NCBI GenBank assembly: GCA_963281255.1
Contig: OY725488.1
Location: forward strand, 6,297,524-6,361,523
DNA length: 64,000 nucleotides
Direction of reading: 5' to 3'
Source: Aphrocallistes beatrix
Taxonomy: Eukaryota > Porifera > Hexactinellida > Sceptrulophora > Aphrocallistidae
Shown here piece by piece: positions 30,531-41,536 of the stretch. Position numbers and translations under genes: made by a program. A model generated the notes under the pieces. The model made no database searches. It worked only from the letters and a program-made list of their open reading frames with translations, and was not told the DNA's origin. The first letter of the stretch is position 1, and each line of letters begins with the position of its first letter.

Positions 30531-31053
30531 GCGAATAAGCAGCAATTACGAATCAGATTCAAGGAAGCTTACTCTAGATAGAGCACAACAGATAGTGTGC
30601 TCACTAAGCGAAGAGATGGATCCTCAAACGTTTCCAAACGCAGATGAGCAATAGGACCAGATAGATAACAAAAGCTAACGCTATTATTGACTACTGTGGA
30701 CTACCAGCGTCACCTGTTCTTCGTATCAGAAGGGCTAGAGCAGACATGGTAGAGTATCGTAACAATATCCAGGGATCTGATAAGTTCCATCATTTGGTGT
30801 ATATCCCTATATGCACTTGCACGAATATGAACACTAACATAGTAAACGTACCAAGTTGTATGTACTCTTACCAAGGTACTACTCGTGTTGATCTTGTCAG
30901 GACATACAAATTGTGTTTTGGCTCCTAGATATATAATTAAATCCAGTGAAACGTGGGTCTATTGGGACATGTCCAGTATTTTAGTTAAAACCGGGGATAT
31001 CCTGCAGCTTAAAGTGATCTGGATAGAGTATCTTACTGCTTTTCTATTGTAAA
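30531..31053. other. Unassigned sequence upstream of the amidase-like relic
   Basis: There are short open stretches (30546-30652, 30746-30928) with no recognisable domain. They could be exons or transposon remains; nothing decides between these. Confidence 0.3.
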
Positions 31054-31810
31054 ATGTTTCATTTGAATTTCTTCTTTTCTCTGTTCTTTGCTCTTTTAAT
31101 TATTCCGTGCCTTTTGCGCCCCACTCCCACTTACACCATCAATCTCGATGATCCCCCCGAGATACGCTGGAACCAGGTGGTCACTCAGTTTGAGACTGAG
31201 ATAAAGCTCGTGATCACGAAAGGACTGCATCTACTTCAGATTCCTAATCTCCTGATTGACCTGCTTCAAACGCAAGGGCCAGCAATCCTAGCTTATATGC
31301 CGATGGATTACGGAGCGGAAATTGTAGGTATTTCACAGCAAACTGGTGTTTCCATAACTGACGTGATCCTGTTGAACATTCTCTATGACGCCACTGCAGC
31401 TTGTACCAGCATTGTTGCACAGACTAACGATAACAAGATCATCCATGCTAGGAATCTTGATTACTCGATCCCGGAAATATTGCAGAATTTGACCGGTGTA
31501 GCGAAAAACTGTATTTAGTGGCGCTTCATTCGCGGGAATGGTGTGTATTATCACTGGACAGAAACCGAACTCATTTACTATCAGCGCTAATGAGCGTGAT
31601 AAGGGGTCTAGATGGGAAAATTTGTATAAAATGTTGTTAAATAGACAGGCTCACTTTCTCATGTTTGAAATCAGACGTGTGTTAGAAATGCCAGGTCTCG
31701 ATAACGCAGGTGCGCTCAAGGAGTTTCAGGTTAGCGTGATGATGGCTCCTTGCTACCTCATCCTGGGAGGAGTGAAGCCTGGAGAAGGTGCAGTGATCAC
31801 ACATATGTAG
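31054..31810 (+). pseudogene. Acid ceramidase / N-acylethanolamine amidase-like gene, broken
   Basis: The first frame opens with a signal peptide (MFHLNFFFSLFFALLIIPCL) and carries the family's landmarks: INLDDPPEIRW, then ILLNILYDATAACTSIVAQ with the Cys at the expected nucleophile position, and HARNLDYSIPEIL. Members of this family are lysosomal hydrolases that cleave an amide bond after self-processing before that Cys. The frame stops at 31518. The next block, RKTVFSGASFAGMVCIITGQ, continues the family in another frame, and roughly 15 residues expected between the two are absent. The match ends at GGVKPGEGAVITHM (31810), where a Tc1-type MITE begins, so the C-terminal third is missing. A tiny intron does not explain the missing residues; decay is the better reading. 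Confidence 0.7.
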
Positions 31811-31817
31811 CTACATA

Positions 31818-32294
31818 CACTGCCTGAACAAAAGTATTCGTACACCCCATAATTCTCCATACAAATAGTTATAATACTGATTTATTTAGCGAGTCAAAGT
31901 ATTTAATTGGTAAGAGATACGCTTAATTTAACTTCAAATTTGAATTCTCTATATTCGAATTACTCACTTTTTAATCTTTCAACTTGTTTACACACCCACA
32001 AGGTTAAAAATTTTCAAACTGTGCCACCTCATACCACCAATGCCATCATATACAATGGTGATCACTCGCGACATGTGGCATAGGAAAGCAAATGCTGAAA
32101 ATACTTAATCTTGAAGAAGAGTAATTAAGTTGAAAACTTATAAAGTGGGTAATTTGAATGTGGAGAATTCGAATTTGAAGTCAAATTAAGCGTATCTCTT
32201 ACCAATTAAATACCTTGACTCGCTAAATAAATCAGTATTTTAACTATTTGTATGGGGAATTTTGGGGTGTACGAATATTTTTGTTCAGGCAGTG
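31818..32294. mobile_element. Tc1/mariner-type MITE with long inverted repeats
   Basis: The 477-bp element starts CACTGCCTGAACAAAAGTATTCG-like (first 20 bases CACTGCCTGAACAAAAGTAT) and ends with the complement, with TA on both sides. The inverted repeats extend for about 170 bp each (GTAAGAGATACGCTTAATTT in both arms). The target sits a few bases after the last readable codon of the amidase-like relic. Confidence 0.88.
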
Positions 32295-32296
32295 TA

Positions 32297-33390
32297 TGTA
32301 GCTACATATGTAGCTACACGTGTAACAAGCCCAACTACTTCAATACCGCCACAAAGGAGAGCAGGGGGACCGCTTCCCGTCTTGTCCCGGATTTTAGTAA
32401 CAACCATTGTTTAAGTGTTGGTATGACTAGAATGAATTACTTCTTACTATCATACTGTGATATAACAAATCCATAACAATACAGTATTAGTATGTAATTG
32501 GGGATAAGTATATTCAGGAATTTTGAACGCCTGAGTATTGTCCATCTAATGTATATACGCTTCGGTGACTTTCACCTGGACATTCTGACACACAACAGTA
32601 TTTAAATTGTAATTGTATTTATACCCTCAAATTGTATTAATAATATTGTAAAACACAACGAAGGTATTGAACAAAGATACAATAAAAATAATCAACGATC
32701 ATTATCTACGTACTTTCGACGATCATGATCTTCGTACTTAAGGATCATGATCTCCATACTCGCACTTAAGGGAGACCGATCATTTAAGAGTGGTCCATAT
32801 ATTTCAGTATAACTTTGAAATATTGGTTCCGAGGGGTCCAAATATTTCGAATTGTAAGGACCAGGGGATACCATTCCAGGGGCCGTAGACTCGGAATGAG
32901 GATTGGGTGGGGCCTTTAGGTTTGCATGATTGGTAGGGCCATTTTGGACAAATCGTATCATAGCTAATGAAGGTAATAGCCTTCGGCTAATTCATGTAAA
33001 GCAAAGGCCCTACCAACCCGACCGGAGCCTACGCCTATGTCATTCTGTGGGAGTCCAAAATCTTTGTGACATTTCCTTGAATATGATCCATAATTGTAAT
33101 TTATTTGCATATGCAAATAGTAACTTGTTCGCATGCGAATAGTAGTTTTTAATACCTCATTATTTTATCTGTTGAAATTCGATTTGGAGGTAACTTCAAT
33201 CACCGAATGCTCCTTTTGCAAAATTGTCCCCTATTAAGACAATCCTGCAAAAGGAATATCTGAATCGATATGACTTGTAGAATGTCTGAGGTATTCCTTG
33301 GTATTCCTGAGATGTGTAGGCATCTTCCTTGTTTAAATAAGTTTCACCATCCAGTTAGCCAATGAGATAATCAACGAGTAACCTATATAG
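32297..33390. other. Intergenic kilobase, nothing recognised
   Basis: It contains a (GATCATGATC)-rich patch near 32695-32755. No gene could be supported, and no continuation of the amidase gene was identified after the MITE. Confidence 0.4.
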
Positions 33391-33391
33391 G

Positions 33392-33546
33392 CAGGGGCGT
33401 CGTGCCCGTAGTCCCAGGGGGACTGGGCCCACCCAATTTTTTTCTAGTCCCCTAGATTTTTACTTTTTCCTCACAGATCTTCACTTGTGCCCACCAGATT
33501 TTCATTTGCCCCCCTCCCCCTATTTTAGAACCACACTACGCCACTG
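33392..33546. mobile_element. hAT-like MITE (CAGGGGCG ends)
   Basis: It starts CAGGGGCGTCGTGCCCGTAG and ends CACTACGCCACTG. The interior has GGGGGACTGGGCCCACC and a C-rich stretch, as in other hAT MITEs here. A clean 8-bp duplication is not visible. Confidence 0.65.
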
Positions 33547-33650
33547 CATATACATAGGTACTTCAGATTGGTATTAGCACAAAAATCGTACTGTTGTTTA
33601 CTCCCATATTTTCCGTTGACAAATAATGAATATATCACTCATTCACACAT

Positions 33651-33780
33651 ATAATTTTAGGAGTTGCTACAGATTACGAATCCTAAATTTCTTTACTAAC
33701 TGATCGTTTGGAAAGGGGACTTCCAAACGATCAGTTAAAAAATTAGGATTCGTAATCTGTAGCAACTCCTAAAATTATAT
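33651..33780. repeat. Near-perfect hairpin with arms of about 60 bp
   Basis: Arms run inward from ATAATTTTAGGAGTTGCTAC (33651) and its complement ending at 33779; the central spacer is AGGGGAC. Only a few mismatches occur. It could be a snap-back MITE or a structured RNA locus; no coding. Confidence 0.85.
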
Positions 33781-33839
33781 TTGATTACATGTACGTATGT
33801 CTATCATTGAGTCTAACTATAGGGTTCTAATCACTACTA

Positions 33840-34135
33840 CAGTACACCCTCGCTAATCCGAACACTTCATTCTTACAATCCGAACACCCGAAATATATTA
33901 TTTTTCGCCTCTATGCTTTAATTAAATCAACGTTTATAATATTATACACTTCAATAAGATTGATAAACCTCATTAAAGAAGAAATTATAACAAAATATTA
34001 TCCTAATATTCTAACAATTCAAATTTTTTATAGTTAATACCCCATTGAATTAGTGTTATTTCACTAATCGGAACAAATTCACTAATCCGAACGATTTTTT
34101 AGATCATTGGCACAGAGCTGTTCGGAGTATTAATA
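33840..34135 (+). mobile_element. Truncated Tigger-type MITE, sister of 25030
   Basis: It starts CAGTACACCCTCGCTAATCC after TA and follows the same interior (ACTAATCCGAACGATTTTTTAG) but breaks off at GTTCGGAGTATTAA without the final terminus. Confidence 0.7.
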
Positions 34136-34208
34136 AATTGAATAACAACATCTGCATACATAACTATCCCAACCGGGATATCAATTACTATTAGCTAATA
34201 TTAGCTAC

Positions 34209-35183
34209 CTACTGAGTTCCAAGCATTGCTTCCTTCATCATTTGAACAACTACGAGTTCAATCTCGCTTGGTTTCACTTCGTTCTCGAAAATTTCTTCAC
34301 TCAACTGATTCAGAACTTCTTTTCTTTTTACATTGCACTTCTCAGCATACAGTTTGAGAGCTTGCTTTCCCAATTCCTTCCTACTTTCTTCCTTTACCAT
34401 ACTTCCTACTAACTTTCTAAGCGCGATGTTGCATTGGTGTGTGATACTAGCATTCGTTTCGCTCCGAGCTGCTTCTTTATGGGAGAGGATCTGCTCAGAA
34501 TCTGCTAAAGGAGGCGGTAGTTTTAATGAAGATTCCTGAATTTTTGTGACAATTGCATTGAATTCAAAATCTTTAGCAGTATCAATCTTGATTGTTTCTT
34601 GTTCCCATTTGAAAACGGACCCAGCTGGATTAGACAATTGTCCATGAATGTTTACAATAGTTTGCTCAGGGACTGGCTGTTCTCTTGCCTTGTTGCGGAC
34701 TATGCACTCTTCAAGACTTGTTTCAAAGCAAAGCTGTAAGAAACCAGTTCTATGCTTCCTAGCAAGTCTGTAGTATTCGTACCGCATGCTCCTGTAGTGG
34801 AATGTATCGTCAAGGACAAGTATTATGGCTTTATTATTATTGAAGTCTGTATGCAATTGTGATATTAGCAAATCAGAAAACTGTTTATCAGGGCACTCTC
34901 CAAAAGGATAACCTAAGAAACTGTCAATTTGTTCTCGCAAAAAATATCGATGATTTTTCCAAATGAAAGTTTCATCAGGAGAACCTCCAGCTTGACATCT
35001 AGTATCCCTCGGAAGAAATGCATCGAACTCAACACAAATTAAATTCAAATTAGACTCAGTTGATTGGAGATAGCTCTTGAAAGAATGAATGAAAGTGGAC
35101 TTCCCACTTGCTGGAATTCTAATCAATATGCAGAGCAATTTAACACCCAGCTTCAAACTAGACGCTGAACCAAAGCTAGCCAT
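34209..35183 (-). CDS. PSTK: L-seryl-tRNA(Sec) kinase
   Basis: The protein has 324 residues in one exon, starting at the internal ATG at 35183 (MASFGSASS); the 13 codons upstream are open but not needed. PSTK phosphorylates seryl-tRNA(Sec), the second step of selenocysteine synthesis, in the cytosol. The P-loop reads IRIPASGKSTF near residue 25; the usual first Gly is Arg here. The most diagnostic block is VLDDTFHYRSMRYEYYRLAR, followed by GFLQLCFETSLEECIVRN, as in known PSTKs. The C-terminal 100 residues are helical and variable. The identification is strong; the P-loop change is odd and could matter for activity. Confidence 0.88.
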   Translation of the reverse strand: MASFGSASSLKLGVKLLCILIRIPASGKSTFIHSFKSYLQSTESNLNLICVEFDAFLPRDTRCQAGGSPDETFIWKNHRYFLREQIDSFLGYPFGECPDKQFSDLLISQLHTDFNNNKAIILVLDDTFHYRSMRYEYYRLARKHRTGFLQLCFETSLEECIVRNKAREQPVPEQTIVNIHGQLSNPAGSVFKWEQETIKIDTAKDFEFNAIVTKIQESSLKLPPPLADSEQILSHKEAARSETNASITHQCNIALRKLVGSMVKEESRKELGKQALKLYAEKCNVKRKEVLNQLSEEIFENEVKPSEIELVVVQMMKEAMLGTQ

Positions 35184-35240
35184 AATATATATATTGTCAT
35201 TTGGACAAATTGATAAAGACAATCTACAGAAACTCCTGTT

Positions 35241-35574
35241 ATTAACGGTAAACGGATGTTTCGTCGCTGATATCTCTCCTAATGGAATTACAAACTGTTG
35301 GGAAACATGAATTGGTTCTCAAGCTGAATAGAATTAATAGGAGTGAGGATTTTGGAGAGTATTATGTATAAGAGCAAAGAGAAAGTGGGCATTTTGGGTT
35401 TGAAATAATACCAAATGGCACGCGAGAGTGATATTTTTATTTCGTGAGGGGGTGGGTGATTGTCATTTATTATTTGTTAGAATGATTGGGAGAATGAAAG
35501 TGAGGATTCGATCATTTCATTCAAAGAAATATCAGCGACGAAACATCCGCCATTCGCTATTAACCAAGTAGGAT
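35241..35574. repeat. Small inverted-repeat element before PSTK
   Basis: GGATGTTTCGTCGCTGATAT at 35254 and its exact complement at 35529-35548 face each other about 270 bp apart. Between them lie GGGCATTTTGGGTTTG, resembling the 69-bp array unit, and AT-rich sequence. It could be a MITE; no target duplication was fixed. Confidence 0.6.
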
Positions 35575-35611
35575 ATAACGAAATGAGGAGGTAATAAAAA
35601 GTCCATAGAAC

Positions 35612-35722
35612 TTGTTCCTATGGTCCAGAGAACATGTTCCTATTGTTCAGAGAACTTGTCCTATGGTCCAGAGAACATCCTATAGTCCAGAGAACATGTT
35701 CATATGGTCCAGAGAACATGTA
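35612..35722 (+). repeat. 22-bp minisatellite (GGTCCAGAGAACATG)
   Basis: Five imperfect units of TATGGTCCAGAGAACATGTT keep two short frames open. A reverse single copy (GGACATGTTCTCTGGACTTT) stands at 36481-36500, so the stretch 35612-36500 may be one inverted-repeat element. Confidence 0.75.
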
Positions 35723-36539
35723 CCCCCGACATTTATGTGCCTGCGGACAAGATTTCACGCCTCTAGAGCTAGCGCGACCCATCCAACTAACTTACCCGTC
35801 CGGCCCAGTTCAGATTGAGTGTATACCACCACATGGAAAAAGAGGCGACAAGCAAAACTGAGTCCGCAGTCCCATAGAACTGATACTTTTTGGTTGTCTT
35901 TTTAGTGAGAAAGTCAATTTGATTCATAACTCTTTGCAATAGTGTGGCAACTATGTGACACAATTTACAATTATCATTATTAAGCATCGTACGTGTAATT
36001 GAACTTTGGAGCAGTGCTAATGTCATCATCTTTCTCTTCAAATCAATGATAATTTAGCTTCATCGATTCCCTTGGGAGAGCGAAATGATGTCCTTTTTTC
36101 ATCCTTACTCAATAATGAAAACTGAAATAATCTGGTTATTTGCTCCGAACGACAGAGTAGTTGAGTAACACTTCTGGCATCAGGAAAATCTTGCATACAT
36201 GCCAACCGTCCCGGGGTTTTTTTTCACTCTTCTCCTGAGCTAATTTTGACAAGTGTCCCGTTTTACATGAAATCTCCCCATGTTCGTTTTTTGGGATTCC
36301 GTGTATAATACCTTTCTGATGCATCCCGCTTTTATCATCAGGTTGACATGAATGATCTTGACTAATGGCAACCACGTTAAGCTTAAGGTATTCGGGCAAT
36401 TCTTTTGATGGACCCATAGAAATTCCGTCGAAGATAACGACAAAGGTTTATTTTTGCATTCGGGGCAGGAAAATCGTCACTGGACATGTTCTCTGGACTT
36501 TTCAATATGTGAATTTATCATACAGTTTCGAAAAGGCGA
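35723..36539. other. Non-coding stretch between minisatellite ends
   Basis: There are short open frames on both strands with no recognisable domain. It may be the interior of an element bounded by the GGTCCAGAGAACATG repeats. Confidence 0.35.
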
Positions 36540-36665
36540 TATGCAGAAGTAACACCCGTAAAAACCCTAGATCAACCGTTGAAACTAGTTTCCAGCATAT
36601 TTTTGAGATCTATTCACTTTATGTACGATATATTGTATACATAAATAAATAAATAATTTATCATA
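36540..36665 (+). repeat. Repeat family C monomer
   Basis: It contains AACACCCGTAAAAACCCTAG, ATCAACCGTTGAAACTAGTT and CACTTTATGTACGATAT, as in the monomers at 16.1-16.6 kb and 57.1-57.4 kb. It is interrupted at 36666 by a palindromic element. Confidence 0.7.
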
Positions 36666-36833
36666 CAGTTGCGGAAATAAAATATTCGGAATTATGTGTA
36701 ATTACATGTGAAATTACACGTGTAATTACACATGTAATTACACATGTAATTACACGTGTAATTACACATGTAATTACACGTGTAATTTCACATGTAATTA
36801 CACATAATTCCGAATATTTTATTTCCGCAACTG
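36666..36833. mobile_element. 168-bp near-perfect palindrome
   Basis: It starts CAGTTGCGGAAATAAAATAT and ends with the complement. The centre is made of alternating TGTAATTACAC and ATGTAATTACA palindromes. The whole could form one long cruciform or snap-back structure. It sits inside a family C monomer, so it inserted later. Confidence 0.85.
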
Positions 36834-37392
36834 TCGTTCAACCAAACCCAGACCTATAGCCATAAAGACAAACAATCTTTTGAGCAGTAGCAAATTTTAA
36901 GGTGTCAATATATATCTGCCAAAGTGCACACCAGATGAAATATCTTTTCGACGTAATTTCCAACGATAAAATCTCCGTCGATGTAGTGTCCTCCATCCCA
37001 TTTTAGATAAATAGGCCGGATTGAATTATCCTTCTTTGTCCATTGCAAATCATCGCGCGCACTCATCATATTTGAGTTGTAATTGTACATTCAGGAAATT
37101 CAATAGCATAGCTATGTCCCATACATTGGCTGATTTCACTGTAATTCTTGATACGTAGTACTCAGTACGTAGTATTACTCAGGGTTCTATCTGCAGGGGG
37201 AAGCTTCCCCCCCCAATTTAATATCCTAGATAGAACCTTGTACGTACTGTACTACCATGTACAGGGCTATCAAACTGAGGTCACGAAATCGTGAGATTAG
37301 GTTATTATGCTACGGAACATGTTGACATTTGGAAGATGTTAACATTTTATTTTCAATTTGTTGTATTTTAGACGGCTTCTCTAATGCTTTCA
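36834..37392. other. Intergenic; one tiny inverted element
   Basis: CAGGGTTCTATCTGCAGGG and CCTAGATAGAACCTTG (37184-37246) face each other within about 60 bp, a possible miniature hAT-like element. Nothing else is recognised. Confidence 0.4.
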
Positions 37393-37400
37393 CTTTCACA

Positions 37401-37690
37401 CAGGGCCGTAGCAAGCTCATGAAAAGTGGTACGGCCATTCTTGGTGGATCAGACCGATCGTAGCGAGGAACCATATGGGGTCTTGCGGGCTTGCCCGCCA
37501 CAAATATTTTGAACCTTATAGGCTCAAATATCGATATCAGCAGTTCTTATCAAGCAACAATAGTTCATTTTTGTAAATAGTATTATTAGGTATTTAGGTT
37601 CACTTATTGAATACAAAATCATTAAGATGTAAGGGCCGTAAAATTGGTACGGCCATGGCCGTACCAGCCGTACCGGTTGCTACGGCCTTG
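37401..37690. mobile_element. hAT-type MITE (CAGGGCCGTAGCAA)
   Basis: The 290-bp element starts CAGGGCCGTAGCAA and ends TTGCTACGGCCTTG, flanked by the perfect 8-bp duplication CTTTCACA (37393-37400, 37691-37698). A subterminal GGTACGGCCAT repeat is present. No coding. Confidence 0.92.
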
Positions 37691-37967
37691 CTTTCACATG
37701 ATAAACATCTTTGATATGTCGATTTTGTAACTGTTTACATTTTAAATATGTTTACTAGATGGGAGGAACAGGTGCAATAATCGAATTATCGAGAATCAAA
37801 TTTTAAAAAAATTATAAAAATAATGATAGATCTTATTTTCTTTACTGCTTTTGTCCTGGTACAGATGGGGCAGATGGATGATCTATATTTCCTGTTTGTT
37901 ATAAGAGCCAAATAAATTATAAGTACATATAAAAAAATCTTATTTTCCTACGCGTACTTTTGTTCAT

Positions 37968-39850
37968 ATGTCTGATATTCGTTTAAATTACCACCGTCGA
38001 AAGTTTGAAGACGAAGTACTGGCTAAAAAACATGAGCCAAAGTGTCGTATCTGGAATAATAAAGAGATAGAAGGGATAATCGAGCAACTCTGCGATCCAA
38101 GCGGGACGTATCCCCGAGCTGATCGATCCCTTCAGCATTTTCGCGTTCTTAAGGTCTTGGAAGTAAAGGAATAGCGCTATATAGATCCTTACAATAAAGA
38201 TAAGTCCTTCCAAGTTGTTTCGTTCGAAGACCTGTTCGATAAACTTTATTGGTCGCGGGAACAGACAGGATTTGCAGGATGGAAACCAATTCACCATAAT
38301 TTAAGGGAACAAGGTATCTATATCAGTGTTGGTTAGTGAGGCTATTCTTAGAGCACAGCCCGAGCTATCAGGCAAGAATTTCCAAAAACTTGCTCAAAGG
38401 GGCCAAAAGAGGCAAGCAGAAAAGATGCTTTCTGATACTGCAAAGTATTTACCAGCAGTTACCATTGGCGATAATGTCAGGGTCTCAATTCCCAAGGTTG
38501 ATAGGGGAAAACTTGGAGATAAACACTTATTAGGTGTTATCACTGATATAAGTGGAATCTATTACACAATTGGAACAAAAGAAGGTGTCCTGAATCGAAA
38601 ATATACCAGAGGCGAATTTGAACTTTGGAATGGTTCTACATTTCTTCAAGTTAGTGGTATTCCTAAAACTGAAAGCACAATGCACACCATTGCCAGATCA
38701 GTTACCTTAGGTAAAAGAACTTCTTGTCAGTGTAGGGGAAAATGTAATACAAATTACTGTTCATGTAGAAGATCTGGTGTCACATGTTCCAGCAACTGCC
38801 ATTCCAAAATAAGAGGTAAATGTAATAATGCAATCTCACCACCAGGATCTCCTAGTGAGCAACACGAAGAGTGGTATTAAAAAAAAGTTCTACTTGTACA
38901 ATGAATTCAGTAAAAATACAACATAAAGATAGCAAGGAAATTGTTGATATTTCAGGTAATGAAGATTTCATCAATGGACTTGTAAAAAAAAATGAAATAT
39001 TTAATGACAACATATTAGATACCGATAGTTTTGATAGTGAACCTTTGATAATGGATACTGGGAGATTAAACATTCCATTCGCTGAGATTGAGCAGTATTG
39101 CGCAAGCTGGGGAGGTTGTTACAAAGGCATCAACTTGTGTAACACATGTAATGTTGATAATTTCATAACTCTAATTAGTCTCAAACTTCACGAATTACAA
39201 AGAATACTGACCTGGCTTGAAATAACGATCCAAGATGACCTGAGGAAAATTATTTCCGATATTCGTAAATTGAAACTCGATTCGCTACGTTTCTGTCAAG
39301 TTTGAGACTAGCACATTCGATTTCTTTGGATCCGAAAATAGAATTGTTCAGATTTTCGTTAATGCTGGACTAATCGTCCAGAAATATGAACGTACATATA
39401 AGTGTTCACACTGTTCAGGGGTGTTTACAATGAAGGAACGCATCAACTATTTCAATAATTTTCTCACAAGTTTTCAACACACTATTGACTCTAAACTAAT
39501 CCCTAAAAAGTTATGTCAAGATATGTCAATGTAAAAATGAAAACTTTCAAAAAATGGGAAGTACGTTTCCTCAACTTTCGCCATTGTTATTCATAGAGGC
39601 AGGACACCTGCGAGTGGAAGTGAATGATATTGATCCATACATTACCTTGGAGCATGAAGATACAATATTGACTTTCAAGCATATTGGTCATTCACTCATC
39701 TATGGAAACCACTTCACACTCCAAACCTTTATAAATGAAAAGCTTGTCTCATATGATAGAATCAGAAGTCCTAAGATTCAAGTTGAAGAACCATCTAAAT
39801 TTCCCGAAATCGCTAAAATTAATTTTATCGCATTTAACTTAGTCGTTTAA
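37968..39850 (+). pseudogene. KRBA2-like, CXC-domain transposon-derived gene, broken
   Basis: The first frame (37968-38173) reads LNYHRRKFEDEVLAKKH, followed in another frame by a short DKSFQVVSFEDLFDKLYW stretch. The second (38326-38880) resembles the region after the integrase core of KRBA2-like proteins: VTIGDNVRVSIPKVDRGKL, HLLGVITDISGIYYTIGT. It ends with a Cys-rich CXC-type motif (CQCRGKCNTNYCSCRRSG, then CSSNCH). The integrase DDE core that should stand between the two is missing. Two further frames (38901-39305 and 39554-39850) contain YCASWGGCYKGINLCNTCN and LEHEDTILTFKHIGHSLIYG. I do not recognise these; they may be the second gene of the same element. Frame breaks mark the whole as a relic. 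Confidence 0.55.
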
Positions 39851-40214
39851 TTAATTGATAACATTCCTTAGTATTCTTGGATCATCGTTACATTATCTGT
39901 CTTAGCATACATACATATATACTACTGTATGTCACAACTGTAATAATAAAGTATAGATTAGTACCCTAATTAGCTTGTATAATTAACTGAAGAGGATTTT
40001 GATTAATTAATATGGCATTTGCGTGGGGGTGCGGTTTTCGGAACCTATAAAAGTGTGAGGTAGTTATGATGAAAGTTTTAATTAAACACAAGGTAAAAAA
40101 AATGAAATTAAAACTATTTCGGAAGTCGTATAAATACATTAAACAAATTGAAAATAAAATGTTAACATCTACCATGGTAGATGTTAACATGTTCCATAGC
40201 ATATATATATATAT

Positions 40215-40636
40215 CAGGGTTGAAACCAAATAGTTGATTATTCAGTTTAACCAAATATTATTTGCAAATAATTGATATTTGGTTTGTAACCAAATATCAT
40301 TATTTGGTATTCGGTTGGGAACCAAATAATTTGGTCAACCGAATATTTGGTCAACCAAATGATTTGGTCAACCGAATATTTGGTCAACCGAATAATTTGG
40401 TCAAACAAATAATTTGCATGCTTTCCCAATACAATCACACGTTCTTACATGAGGTGGTCCGAACACAAATAAATCTAATAGACCTACTTATACTTGATTA
40501 TATTTTTTATAAATAGTTATATAATAGATAAAAATTTGTGCAAAAATATAATCAAGTATTATTTGGTTAACCAAATTATTCGGTTTGACCAAATATTCGG
40601 TTAAAATGATATTTGGTTGAAGCGGTTTCAACCTTG
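40215..40636. mobile_element. hAT-like MITE made of TTTGGTCAACC repeats
   Basis: It starts CAGGGTTGAAACC and ends GGTTTCAACCTTG; both flanks are ATATATAT, compatible with an 8-bp duplication in a microsatellite. Inside, ATTTGGTCAACCGAATA and its complement alternate. Confidence 0.75.
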
Positions 40637-40648
40637 ATATATATATAT

Positions 40649-41008
40649 GTAACGAATTGATTGAAGAAACAGCCGGGCGCAGAAAGCTGATTTTTGGTAT
40701 GTAAGAATATTTTGGCTATGGCTCCACTAAGTTCTGAGGAAAATGTCGACTCATCATGGAATTATGACGTCATTGTCACATTTTTAATAGTTAATTAAGC
40801 AATACAGTTATTCGAGCATAACTCAGCCATTATAGGAGATAGAAGGCTGAAAATTTAATAGAATCTGTATACTAACATATCTTACATATGATGCAACTAT
40901 CATCAAAAAATGATGACTCATCACTCTGTTATGACGTCATCATTACTCATCAAAATTATAAAAATTGACAAATTTGGTGATTTTTCGAGTGATATCGATT
41001 TTTAATTA
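40649..41008 (-). repeat. Repeat family A, reverse copy without head
   Basis: It begins GTAACGAATTGATTGAAGAA and runs back to GATTTTTCGAGTGATATCGA, including TGACGTCA near 40766 and 40930. It stops exactly where the forward copy at 41011 begins, so the two form a head-adjacent palindrome. Confidence 0.9.
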
Positions 41009-41010
41009 TA

Positions 41011-41503
41011 ACAAGCGCGCTTCGCTTGCTTGCGCTGCGCGGCTGGCGGACACTTTGTGTCCGCCGGAGGCTCCCTTCGGTCGCCTGAGGTCACATTGGT
41101 TAATTATAAGGGAGATAGCATCTATAAATATGTCCATCTTAGGGTTAAAATCGATATCACTGAAAAAATCACCAAATTTGTCAATTTTAAAATTTTTGAT
41201 GTGTAATGATGACGTCATAACAGAGTGATGAGTCATCATTTTTTGATGATAGTTGCATCATATTTGTGATATGTTAGTATACAGATTCTATTAAAATTTC
41301 AGCCTTCTATCTCCTATAATCGCTGAGTTATACTCGGATAACTGTGTTGCTTAACTTTTAAAAATGTGACAATGACGTCATAATTCCATGATGAGTCGAC
41401 ATTTCACTCTGAGCTCAGAACTTACTGGAGCCATATCCAAAAGACTCCCACATGCCAAAAATTAGCTTTCTATGACCTGCAGTTTCTTCAATCAATTCGT
41501 TAC
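41011..41503 (+). repeat. Repeat family A, full copy
   Basis: It has the head ACAAGCGCGCTTCGCTTGC, the GCGGACACTTTGTGTCCGC hairpin, GGAGGCTCCCTTCGG, TGACGTCA near 41211 and 41374, and the CAATTCGTTAC end followed by (TA)n. Confidence 0.93.
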
Positions 41504-41505
41504 AG

Positions 41506-41535
<30 letters not shown>

Positions 41536-41536
<1 letters not shown>

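Noticed and set aside
31499..31521. A 23-bp intron (GTGTAG...TTTAG) rescuing the amidase-like gene
   Set aside because: Too short for splicing and it would not restore the residues missing from the family alignment.
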